From Actinomyces viscosus (GTDB taxonomy: Bacteria; Actinomycetota; Actinomycetes; Actinomycetales; Actinomycetaceae): a stretch of 64,000 nucleotides of DNA. Every line of letters begins with the position of its first letter. Position 1 is the stretch's first letter. Below, piece after piece: positions 45,954 to 53,962 of this stretch. Made by a program: the position numbers and the translations under genes. The notes beneath the pieces are model-generated. The model made no database searches and was not told where the DNA came from. It saw only the letters and a program-made list of their open reading frames with translations. Location of the stretch: positions 1,302,001 through 1,366,000 of the forward strand of contig NZ_LR134477.1 of the NCBI RefSeq assembly GCF_900637975.1, written 5' to 3'.

Positions 45954-47194
45954 GCGCCCAGACCCGCCCCATCACCCGCCGTCAGGAGATCGCCCTGGTC
46001 GCCGGACGCGAGCTGCGGGCGCACCTGATGAAGAAGTCCACCATCATCCTCACCCTGATCCTGCTCGTGGCGGTCATCGGCGGCATCATCGCGACCAGCT
46101 TCTACACCTCCGGTCAGAGTCAGGCCTACCGGCTCGGCCTCAAGGGCATCGAGACCTCTCAGGCCGCCGGGCTCGATGGCGTCGTGTCCTCCAACGGGGA
46201 GAAGATCGAGGTCGTCGACGTCTCCGAGCAGGAGACGAAGGCCGTTCTGAGCGACGACTCCCCCGAGGGCACGCCGCACGTGGACATGGTTCTCGACGTC
46301 TCCGGCGCCGCCCCCACCATCACCGTGGAAGAGAAGACCGACGACGCGGTCGTCTCAGGGGTCACGGCCTTTCTCCAGCAGGCGTCCCTGGGTCAGCAGA
46401 TCGCGGCGCTGGGCGGCGATCCCAGCCAGGTGGCCTCCCAGCTCAGCGCCGCCAAGCCGGAGGTCACGGTGCTCAACGCCCCCAAGCACGATGCGGCCGA
46501 CTTCGGCCCGCGCTACGCGATCCTCATGACGATCGACGTGCTGCTGCTGTTCGCCATCATGGGCGGGGGCCAGTTCATCGCCCAGGGCGTGGTGGAGGAG
46601 AAGTCGAGCCGGATCGTGGAGATCCTCCTGGCCTGCGTGCGGCCGAGCTCGCTGCTGGCCGGCAAGATCCTGGGGATCGGCATCGCCTCCTTCCTGACCA
46701 CCGGGGTCGTCGCCGTCGCCGGGGTCGTCACCGCGAAGGCGACCGGTGTCATGCCGGATATCGACCTCGACCTGGATGGCGTGCTGGCGGCGATGCTCGT
46801 GTGGCTGCTTGTGGGCTACGCGATCTTCGCGGTGGCCTTCGGGGCCGCCGCCTCGCTGGTGAGCCGGCAGGAGGACGTCAGCTCGGTCACCATGCCCCTG
46901 GTCATGCTCTCGATGGTCCCCTACGTCCTGAGCTTCGTCATGGCCACCGGGGAGCCCAACAGCCTGACCTTCCGGGTCCTGGCCTTCCTGCCGCCCTTCG
47001 CGCCCTTCATGATGCCGGCGCGCCTGGTGCTCGGGGTCTCCTCCTGGACCGAGCAGGCGATCGCCCTCGGTATCGCGCTCGTCTTCCTGCCGCTGCTGGT
47101 GCGTGCGGCGGCCGCGGTCTACACCCGGGCGGTCACCCGCACCGGTGCCCGGGTGCCGCTCAAGGAGCTCCTGGGGCAGGCGCAGCGGGCCTGA
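45950..47194 (+). CDS. ABC transporter permease (NatB-like)
   Basis: 414 residues. One N-terminal membrane helix (STIILTLILLVAVIGGIIATSFY), a ~150-residue outside domain, then five membrane helices beginning YAILMTIDVLLLFAIMGGGQFIAQGVVEEKSSRIVEILL. That segment is the hallmark of ABC-2_membrane_3/NatB proteins. It works with the ATPase upstream. A strong terminator follows. Confidence 0.92.
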   Translation: MSAQTRPITRRQEIALVAGRELRAHLMKKSTIILTLILLVAVIGGIIATSFYTSGQSQAYRLGLKGIETSQAAGLDGVVSSNGEKIEVVDVSEQETKAVLSDDSPEGTPHVDMVLDVSGAAPTITVEEKTDDAVVSGVTAFLQQASLGQQIAALGGDPSQVASQLSAAKPEVTVLNAPKHDAADFGPRYAILMTIDVLLLFAIMGGGQFIAQGVVEEKSSRIVEILLACVRPSSLLAGKILGIGIASFLTTGVVAVAGVVTAKATGVMPDIDLDLDGVLAAMLVWLLVGYAIFAVAFGAAASLVSRQEDVSSVTMPLVMLSMVPYVLSFVMATGEPNSLTFRVLAFLPPFAPFMMPARLVLGVSSWTEQAIALGIALVFLPLLVRAAAAVYTRAVTRTGARVPLKELLGQAQRA

Positions 47195-47245
47195 CCGCGG
47201 TCGGTCCTCGCTGTCCTCATCGGTCTCACCGATCCCACGCCGCCT

Positions 47246-47291
47246 ACGACGACGGTGCGCCTCCCGTTGCGGGACGGCGCACCGTCGTCGT
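47246..47291. terminator. Bidirectional terminator between the NatAB-like operon and ndk
   Basis: Perfect 16-base stem ACGACGACGGTGCGCC / GGCGCACCGTCGTCGT with a 14-base loop between convergent genes. Confidence 0.8.
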
Positions 47292-47332
47292 GTACAGGCT
47301 TATTGCCGAGGGGTCTCGGAACCGGCTCGGAC

Positions 47333-47773
47333 TCAGTCGGCCAGCTCGGGGAACCAGATGGCGATCTCGCGGGCCGCGGAGGCGTCGCTGTCGGAGCCGT
47401 GGACGAGGTTGAGGATGGCCGGGGTGCCCCAGTCGCGGCCCAGGTCCCCGCGGATGGTGCCGGGGGCTGCCGTGGTGGGGTCGGTGGGTCCCATGAGGCT
47501 GCGCACGCCCTCGACGACGCGCTGGCCCTCGGCCACCGCGGCCACCACGCTGCCGGAGGTCATGTACTCCACGACGCCGGGGTAGAAGGGCTTGTCCACG
47601 TGCTCGGCGTAGTGCTCGGCGAGGATCTCCTGGGTGGGGGTCAGGACCTTCAGGGCCGTCAGGGTGTACCCCTTGGCCTCGATGCGGCGCAGGATCTCAC
47701 CAGTCAGGCGGCGCTCGACGGCGTCGGGCTTGATGAGGATGAGGATGCGGCCGGTCTGGGACGTGCTGGCCAT
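47333..47773 (-). CDS. ndk: Nucleoside diphosphate kinase
   Basis: 146 residues from the ATG at 47773 (ASTSQTGRILILIKPDAVERRLTGEIL). It balances nucleoside triphosphate pools. The phosphorylated histidine lies in ILNLVHGSDSDASAAREI, and RSLMGPTDPTTAAPGTIRGD is the conserved binding loop. Normal family length. An upstream extension is rejected. Confidence 0.97.
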   Translation of the reverse strand: MASTSQTGRILILIKPDAVERRLTGEILRRIEAKGYTLTALKVLTPTQEILAEHYAEHVDKPFYPGVVEYMTSGSVVAAVAEGQRVVEGVRSLMGPTDPTTAAPGTIRGDLGRDWGTPAILNLVHGSDSDASAAREIAIWFPELAD

Positions 47774-47875
47774 GGGGGCTCCTTGGTGGGTCGGCGGGTG
47801 AGGGACCGGATGGACCATAACGGGTCCGGGCCCCTCAATGCCATAACCGCCATGACCGCCATGACCGAGGCCGGC

Positions 47876-48604
47876 TCAGGCCTGCTCAACCACCGTGATC
47901 GCGGCCGGGACATGGTCGCCGACATGATCGCCCACACGTTCACCGGCGGGTTCGCCGGCACGGTCGCGGGCGGCGTCGACGGCGGCCTGGAGGATGAGCG
48001 CGGAGGACTGGGCACCGGGGTCGCGGTGCCCGCAGGATCGTTCTCCCAGGAAGGAGGCCCGGCCACGGCGGGCCTGGAGCGGCTCGGTGTCCTGCGCCCC
48101 CTTGGCGGCGGCCTGCGCGGCCGCCGTGAGGACACCGACCTCGTCCTCGCCGATCTCCTCGGCCTCCTTGGCGGCGACGGCGGCGGGCCGCCAGGCGTCG
48201 GCCATGGTCTTGTCCCCGCTGGTGGCGTGCCCCCTGGCCTCCAGGCCCGAGGTGGCTTCCGCCAGGGCCCGGACCAGGTCCGCCGGCCCCCAGGCGGGGG
48301 CGTCGCTGGAACGGGCGGCCTTGAGGAAGGCGGTTCCCAGCAGCGGCCCGCCGGCGCCGCCGACGGTGGCCATGAGGGTGGTGGCGACGACCTTGAGGAC
48401 TCCACCGGGAGTTGACGGGAGGCTTCCGGACTCCTGGGCGGCGTCCAGCTTGGTGACCACGGCCCTCATGCCGCGGTCCAGGTTGTCTCCGTGGTCGGCG
48501 TCTCCGATGGCTCGGTCCAGCTCGGTCAGCTCGGTGCGGTTCTCGGCGATCAGTACGGCGGCGCGACGGGTCCAGTCGAGGGCCCAGGCAGCATCCAAGG
48601 ACAT
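47876..48604 (-). CDS. dhaL: Dihydroxyacetone kinase subunit DhaL-like protein
   Basis: 242 residues from the ATG at 48604. The DhaL signature IGDADHGDNLDRGM provides the Asp residues that hold Mg-ADP. GGVLKVVATTLMATVGGAGGPLLGTAFLKAA and RGRASFLGERSCGHRDPGA follow the DhaL fold. DhaL normally phosphorylates dihydroxyacetone bound to DhaK, taking phosphate from the PTS protein DhaM. Neither partner is here; the neighbours are ndk and a trehalose PTS locus. The C-terminus carries an unusual repeat of GERVGDHVGDHV. Confidence 0.9.
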   Translation of the reverse strand: MSLDAAWALDWTRRAAVLIAENRTELTELDRAIGDADHGDNLDRGMRAVVTKLDAAQESGSLPSTPGGVLKVVATTLMATVGGAGGPLLGTAFLKAARSSDAPAWGPADLVRALAEATSGLEARGHATSGDKTMADAWRPAAVAAKEAEEIGEDEVGVLTAAAQAAAKGAQDTEPLQARRGRASFLGERSCGHRDPGAQSSALILQAAVDAARDRAGEPAGERVGDHVGDHVPAAITVVEQA

Positions 48605-48903
48605 GGTGTTTCCTTCTCGGGTCTTGGCAGGTGTTGGTTCCAGGCCTGACCGCCATGCACCCGAGGGTGAAGGACGACCATGTGGCTTTGATCGGGCCCT
48701 GCGCGGACCCGATGGGTCCCAGCGCATCCCGGGAACGTCCGTGGGACGCGCCGGAGCAGGCCGACGAGGTGCTCACCGCCCACTCGCATTTCCATCCTCT
48801 CACGCACCTGATGACCTCGCTCGTTGAGACGGGAAAGTGGTCTGTGACCAGCACGAACGAACCCGCCGACGCACGTGGCGCAGAGGTTTCGACAGGCGTG
48901 ATA

Positions 48904-48917
48904 CTTGTATGCACAAG
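48904..48917 (+). promoter_or_regulatory. TreR-type operator upstream of treR
   Basis: CTTGTATGCACAAG, identical to one of the two sites before treC. It lies 65 bases upstream of the treR start, so autoregulation is likely. The rest of the 48605–48982 gap shows no gene. Confidence 0.7.
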
Positions 48918-48982
48918 CCCGGGGTGAGGCCAGCCGCCCACCCGCCGTCACCGAGACCTAAGACCCCAGGAGAGGAGCCATC

Positions 48983-49714
48983 GTGGCCCAGGCCAAGTAC
49001 GACCAGATCTTCCAGACCCTGCGCGGGCGCATCGAGTCCGGGGCGTACGGCTTCCTGGAGCTGCTCCCCTCCGAGAACACCCTGGCCGAGGAGTTCGGTT
49101 GCACCCGCAACACGGTGCGCAAGGCGCTGGCCCTGCTCGTGGCCCAGGGCTACGTCCAGACCATGCAGGGTCGGGGGGTGCAGGTGATCTCCCGGCCGCG
49201 GGCGACCTCCACCTTCCTGGTCGGGGGGATCGAGTCGCTCCAGGAGGCCGCCGAGCGCAACCGGGTCCCGCTGAGCACCCACATGATCTCCCTGGAGGAG
49301 GGGGTGGTCGACGCCGAGATGGCTGAGGCCTCCGGCATGGCCGAGGGGGCCGGGATCATCTCCGTCAAGCGGCTGCGCCTGCTGGACAACGTGCCCCTCA
49401 TCGTGGACACCAGCTACTTCCTGGCCTCGGTGGTACCGCATCTGACTCAGCAGATCGTCGAGTCCTCGGTCTACGCCTACCTGGAGCAGGTCCTGGGGGT
49501 GCGGGTGGCCAGCGCGACCCGTCGGATCACGGTGGAGCGGGCCACCGCCGAGGACCGCGATCTCATCCACCTGGGAGGAATGGACTGCGTCGTCGTCGTC
49601 TCCTCGGCGACCTTCGACTCGGCCGGGGTGCTCTTCGAGTACACGCGCTCGCGCCACTCCCCCGTGGACTTCGCCTTCCAGGACACCGCTCACCGGCTGC
49701 CCACCGAGCGCTGA
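48983..49714 (+). CDS. treR: GntR-family regulator, TreR-like
   Basis: 243 residues, GTG start with GGAGAGGAG upstream. N-terminal winged helix-turn-helix (LLPSENTLAEEFGCTRNTVRKAL, given as its motifs LLPSENTLAEEFG and RNTVRKAL) followed by a UTRA effector domain (ISVKRLRLLDNVPLIVDTSY, FEYTRSRHSPVDFAF). TreR repressors in this family release DNA when they bind trehalose-6-phosphate. Three matching operators in this locus support the name. Confidence 0.9.
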   Translation: MAQAKYDQIFQTLRGRIESGAYGFLELLPSENTLAEEFGCTRNTVRKALALLVAQGYVQTMQGRGVQVISRPRATSTFLVGGIESLQEAAERNRVPLSTHMISLEEGVVDAEMAEASGMAEGAGIISVKRLRLLDNVPLIVDTSYFLASVVPHLTQQIVESSVYAYLEQVLGVRVASATRRITVERATAEDRDLIHLGGMDCVVVVSSATFDSAGVLFEYTRSRHSPVDFAFQDTAHRLPTER

Positions 49715-49795
49715 GAGGACCGCTCAGGGCGCGCACCCACGAACGAGGCCGGGGCGGCCCCGCGGGAGCACGCCCGCCCGAGCGGCGCCTCTCGG

Positions 49796-51850
49796 CTACT
49801 TGGCGACGGGCTCGCGGTTGCCGAGGCGGACCTTCTTGACCGTGCGCTCCTTCTCGAAGTCGGCCTGCTTGAAGCCGAAGAAGTAGGTGCACAGGAAGGA
49901 GACCACCAGCGCCGCCACACCAGCGATCCAGAACCCGGTGAAGGAGGAGTCCACGCCCTCGGGGTTGACGAAGGAGGGGAAGCCGACGAAGGCGCCCGTG
50001 AAGCCCCACATGTTGACGTTGAGCAGCCCGGTGAGCAGGCCGCCGACGGCGCCGCCGACCGATGCGGTGATGAAGATGCGGCCGTACTTGAGGTTGAGAC
50101 CGTACATGGCCGGCTCGGTGACGCCGCAGAAGGCGGAGATGGTGGCGGGGGCGGCCATGCGCTTGATGCGGGCGTCGCGAACCTTGAGCCAGACGGCCAG
50201 GGCGCCGCCGCCCTGGGCGATCATGGTGGCCGAGACGATGGCGTTGAGGTGGGAGTATCCGGGGCTGGCGAGCTCGGAGGAGATGATCGGGATGACCGCC
50301 CAGTGCAGGCCGAAGATGACCAGGCACTGGTAGAAGCCGCCGATGAGCAGACCCGCGAGCGTGTAGTTGATGTCCAGGACCGCGTTGATGACGGAGGCGA
50401 TGCCACCGGAGACGAGCATGACGGCGGGCCCGAAGACCAGCAGGATGAGTGCGGAGACCACGAAGATCTCGATGAGCGGCCCGAAGATGGGCCGGATGAC
50501 GGCCGGCAGGGCCTTCTTGAGCCAGGGCTCGATCTTGGAGGCGAGCCAGGCCCCCACGATGATGGGGAAGATCGAGTAGGCGTAGGCGTTGTTGGCGGGC
50601 AGGGAGACGGGGATACCGAAGAAGTCGGCGTTGAAGACGGTGCGTCCCACGGTGATGACGTCGCTGGTGTTCTTAGACATCTCCACCACGGAGGGGTAGC
50701 AGAGTACGCCACCGATGATCGCCACGACGATGGGGTCGGCGCCCAGGCGCTTGGCGGCGGTGAAGCCGACGATGATCGGCAGGAAGTAGAACATCGACGA
50801 GCTCATGGCGTCGATGAAGTGGTAGGTGTTGGAGGCCTCGGTGACAATCTTGTACTGCATGAGCAGCGCCAGGATCCCCTTGAGGATTCCGGAGGCAGCC
50901 AGCATGCCGACCACGGGGATCATCGAGCCGGTGATGACGCCGATGAGGGAGGAGAAGCCGAGCTTGACCCAGCCCCAGAGCGTTGTGGGCCGCTCGACGA
51001 CCTCGACGTCGGCGGCCTGCTCGCCGCCGCCCACGTTGGGCAGCTGGGCGACGACGGCGTCGTAGACGTCGACGACGTCGGGGCCGATGACGACCTGGTA
51101 CTGACCGCCGGACTTGACCACGTCGATGACGCCGTCAAGGTCGGCCACCGCCTCGTCGTCGGCCAGGGACTCGTCCTTGAGGTAGAAGCGCACGCGGGTG
51201 ATGCAGTGCAGGACGGAGCGGACGTTGTCGGGGCCGCCGATGCCGGTGATGATGTCGGCGGCGGTGGCGTCGAAGCCGGTCAATCCGTCGGTGCGCTCGC
51301 CGTCGGCCCCGCTACCACTAGCCTCGACGGCGGCCGAGGTGCCGGCGGATCCGGCCTGCGAGTCGTCCTCACCCTTGAGCGTGGCGGTGGCGATGGCGGC
51401 GCCCGCGTCCGCGTGCCCGGTGGTGACGGTCAGGTCGGCCAGGTGGGTGATCGTGTTGGTCAGGACCACGATGGCGGTGGTGGCCTTGCCCGCGGCGCGC
51501 ACGGCCTCAAGGTCCATGGTGCCCAGGGAGTCGCCGGCCTTGACGGTGTCGCCGACCTTGACGCTCAGGTCGAAGGGGGCGCCCTCGAGCTCGACGGTGT
51601 CGACGCCGAGGTGGAGCAGGACCTCCAGGCCCGACTCGCTCTTGAAGCCGATGGCGTGACCGGTTCCGGCGACCATGGTGACGGTGGCGTCCACCGGGGA
51701 GACGATCGCGCCGTCGTCGGGCTCGACGCCGAGCCCGTCCCCCACTGCCTTGGAGGAGAAGACGGGGTCGGGGACGTCGGCGAGGTCGATGACCATCCCC
51801 GTCACCGGGGCGGAGATGGGGACCTCGGGGCCCTGATCTGGTTGCGACAT
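49796..51850 (-). CDS. treP: Trehalose-type PTS permease, fused EIIA-EIIB-EIIC
   Basis: 684 residues from the ATG at 51850. Order A–B–C: EIIA (1–165) with the phosphorylated His near 80 (EVLLHLGVDTVEL), an acidic linker, EIIB (~195–275) with Cys near 216 (VLHCITRVRFYLKD), then EIIC (~295–660) with about ten membrane helices. It takes up the sugar and phosphorylates it with phosphate from HPr. Pairing with treC and treR makes trehalose the likely sugar; the B–C part also resembles beta-glucoside and sucrose permeases. The gene lies 139 bases downstream of treC. Confidence 0.92.
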   Translation of the reverse strand: MSQPDQGPEVPISAPVTGMVIDLADVPDPVFSSKAVGDGLGVEPDDGAIVSPVDATVTMVAGTGHAIGFKSESGLEVLLHLGVDTVELEGAPFDLSVKVGDTVKAGDSLGTMDLEAVRAAGKATTAIVVLTNTITHLADLTVTTGHADAGAAIATATLKGEDDSQAGSAGTSAAVEASGSGADGERTDGLTGFDATAADIITGIGGPDNVRSVLHCITRVRFYLKDESLADDEAVADLDGVIDVVKSGGQYQVVIGPDVVDVYDAVVAQLPNVGGGEQAADVEVVERPTTLWGWVKLGFSSLIGVITGSMIPVVGMLAASGILKGILALLMQYKIVTEASNTYHFIDAMSSSMFYFLPIIVGFTAAKRLGADPIVVAIIGGVLCYPSVVEMSKNTSDVITVGRTVFNADFFGIPVSLPANNAYAYSIFPIIVGAWLASKIEPWLKKALPAVIRPIFGPLIEIFVVSALILLVFGPAVMLVSGGIASVINAVLDINYTLAGLLIGGFYQCLVIFGLHWAVIPIISSELASPGYSHLNAIVSATMIAQGGGALAVWLKVRDARIKRMAAPATISAFCGVTEPAMYGLNLKYGRIFITASVGGAVGGLLTGLLNVNMWGFTGAFVGFPSFVNPEGVDSSFTGFWIAGVAALVVSFLCTYFFGFKQADFEKERTVKKVRLGNREPVAK

Positions 51851-51989
51851 GGAGGGTTCCTTTCGGAGCTTGGGTGGGTGCGACGGGTTCGGGGAGGCCT
51901 GCTCGGCAGTCCTCCGGGGCGGACAGGGCGGACAGAAGTACGGAGGCGCAGGGGAAGAGCGTGAACCGGGTCCGGCAGTCACGGCCGGT

Positions 51990-53678
51990 TCAGGCGAGCA
52001 GGGCGATGGCCTCGTAGGGGCGCAGGCGGATGGCGCCTGCCTCGAGGCGGTCGGCAGCGGCGGGCAGCTCGTCGTGGCTGCGGGCGCGGTCATTGCCGTC
52101 GTAGTTGCCGATGAGGATGCGGGAGCTCTTGAAGTCCTCGGGGACGGCCACCTCGGTGTCGTGTCCGCGGAAGCTGCACAGGACCAGCAGGCGGCCGTCC
52201 TCGTGCTCGCGGGTGTAGGCCAGGACGTCCTCGTGCTCCAGGAGGTAGGGGGCGTAGGCGCCGCGGGAGATGACGGGCAGCTCCTTGCGCAGGGCGATGA
52301 GGCGCCGGTAGTAGGGCAGGATCCGCCCCTGGGCCTCCTCGCGCTCGACGTTGACGGTCTGCTGGTTGGTGGGCCGCAGCCAGGGCGTGCCGGTCGTGAA
52401 CCCGGCGCCGGGGGTCTCGGCGTTCCACTGCATGGGGGTGCGGGCGTTGTCGCGGGCCTTGGAGTGGACGACGGCGAAGGCCTCCTGGGGCTCCATGCCG
52501 CCGGCTGTCAGCTCGTTGTAGGCGTTGCGGGCCTCGACGTCGACGTAGTCCTCGATGTCGAGGTAGGCGGGGTCGGTCATGCCGATCTCCTCACCCATGT
52601 AGACGTAGGGGGTTCCGCGCAGCAGGTGGATGACGGTGGCGAGCATGGTGGCGGACTCGGCGTGGTAGTGCTCGGGGTCGGCGAAGCGGTCGATGGCGCG
52701 GGGCTGGTCGTGGTTGTTCCAGAACAGGGCGTTCCAGCCGCCGCCGGCCTGCATGCCGGTGGCCCACTCGTTGAGGATGCGCTTGAGGGCGGCGAAGTCG
52801 TAGGGGATGCGGGTCCACTTGGCGCCGTCGGCGTAGTCGACCTTGAGGTGGTGGAAGCTGAAGACCATGCTCAGCTCGTGGTTGGCCGGGTTGGAGTAGC
52901 CGACGCAGGCCTTGACGGTGGTCGAGGACATCTCGCCGACCGTCATCGCCTCGGGGTCCTGACCGAAGCTGGCGGCACTGAGCTCGCGCAGGTAGTCGTG
53001 GACTAGGGGGCCGTCGGTGTAGGTGTAGCGGTCGTCGGTGCCGGCGGGCGCGTCCTGAAGCGGCAGGGTCTTGCCGATGACGTTGATGACGTCGAAGCGG
53101 AAGTCCTTGACGCCCTTGCCCCGCCAGAAGTTGACGATCCTGGCGGCCTCGGCGCGCACGGCCGGGTTGTGCCAGTTGAGGTCGGCCTGCGTGCGGTCGT
53201 ACAGGCACAGGTAGTACAGGCCGGTCTCCCCGAAGGGGGCCCAGGCGGGGCCGCCGAACTTGGAGACCCAGTTGGTGGGCAGCGATCCGTCCTCCTTGGG
53301 GGGCAGCAGGTAGTAGTAGTCCTGGTAGACGGGGTCGCCTGCCAGGGCCCGCTGGAACCACTCGTGCTCGGTGGAGGTGTGGTTGAGGACCATGTCCAGC
53401 ATGACGCCGATGCCGTGCTCGTCCAGGGCGGCGACGAGCTCCTCGAAGTCCTCCATGGTCCCCATGGCCGGGTCGATGGCGCAGTAGTCGGAGATGTCGT
53501 AGCCGTTGTCCCGGCCCGGAGAGGGGAAGAAGGGGTTGAACCAGACGTGGTCCACGCCCAGGGAGGCGATGTAGTCGACCTTCTCGATGATACCGCGCAG
53601 GTCGCCGACGCCGTCACCGGTGGAGTCGCGGAAGGACTTGGGATAGATCTGGTAGACGACGCTGTCCGTCAATGACAT
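51990..53678 (-). CDS. treC: Trehalose-6-phosphate hydrolase (GH13 alpha-glucosidase)
   Basis: 562 residues, normal for the oligo-1,6-glucosidase/TreC group. It splits trehalose-6-phosphate into glucose and glucose-6-phosphate. The GH13 barrel starts SVVYQIYPKSFRDSTGDGVGD; the nucleophile lies in FRFDVINVIGK, the acid in MTVGEMSS and the third acid in FWNNHDQPR. No signal peptide, so it works inside the cell on the PTS product. Two operators upstream match the one before treR. A role as a general alpha-glucosidase is the main alternative. Confidence 0.92.
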   Translation of the reverse strand: MSLTDSVVYQIYPKSFRDSTGDGVGDLRGIIEKVDYIASLGVDHVWFNPFFPSPGRDNGYDISDYCAIDPAMGTMEDFEELVAALDEHGIGVMLDMVLNHTSTEHEWFQRALAGDPVYQDYYYLLPPKEDGSLPTNWVSKFGGPAWAPFGETGLYYLCLYDRTQADLNWHNPAVRAEAARIVNFWRGKGVKDFRFDVINVIGKTLPLQDAPAGTDDRYTYTDGPLVHDYLRELSAASFGQDPEAMTVGEMSSTTVKACVGYSNPANHELSMVFSFHHLKVDYADGAKWTRIPYDFAALKRILNEWATGMQAGGGWNALFWNNHDQPRAIDRFADPEHYHAESATMLATVIHLLRGTPYVYMGEEIGMTDPAYLDIEDYVDVEARNAYNELTAGGMEPQEAFAVVHSKARDNARTPMQWNAETPGAGFTTGTPWLRPTNQQTVNVEREEAQGRILPYYRRLIALRKELPVISRGAYAPYLLEHEDVLAYTREHEDGRLLVLCSFRGHDTEVAVPEDFKSSRILIGNYDGNDRARSHDELPAAADRLEAGAIRLRPYEAIALLA

Positions 53679-53731
53679 GCGGGAGCTCCTGAGGGAAGCG
53701 GGATGGAGCCGGAGGAATCAGCCCCCGGCGA

Positions 53732-53765
53732 CTTGTGCACACAAGTATGCGCTTGTATGCACAAG
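53732..53765 (-). promoter_or_regulatory. Two TreR-type operators upstream of treC
   Basis: CTTGTGCACACAAG at 53732–53745 and CTTGTATGCACAAG at 53752–53765. Their centres are 20 bases apart, close to two turns of the helix, so two repressor dimers could bind on the same face. The second is identical to the site before treR. Confidence 0.75.
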
Positions 53766-53783
53766 CCCTCCACTTTTATCTTT

Positions 53784-53797
53784 GTGTTATATAACAC
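53784..53797. promoter_or_regulatory. A/T-rich 14-base palindrome upstream of treC
   Basis: GTGTTATATAACAC is perfectly self-complementary and lies just upstream of the TreR sites on the treC side. It may overlap the promoter, or be a site for a second regulator. Confidence 0.45.
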
Positions 53798-53830
53798 ACG
53801 GAATGCTTGCGTTGGAATTGACGCAAAAAG

Positions 53831-53881
53831 CCGGTCCGGGAGGCTCGAGCGACGTCGTTCTGCTCGAGCCTCCCGGACCGG
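53831..53881 (-). terminator. Rho-independent terminator after folC
   Basis: Perfect 20-base inverted repeat (53831–53850 with 53862–53881) and an 11-base loop. On the minus strand it is followed by CTTTTTG, a fair U-tract. Confidence 0.85.
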
Positions 53882-53962
53882 TAAGGCGTGTGGACCGGCA
53901 GCGTCGACGGAGTCGGCGCGGCGGTCCTAGGAGACGTAGAAAACCGTCCCGAGAACGGGTTG

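Noticed and set aside
50249..51964. 571-residue plus-strand frame over the PTS permease
   Set aside because: Asp/Gly/Val-rich shadow antisense to the EIIABC gene, with no motifs.
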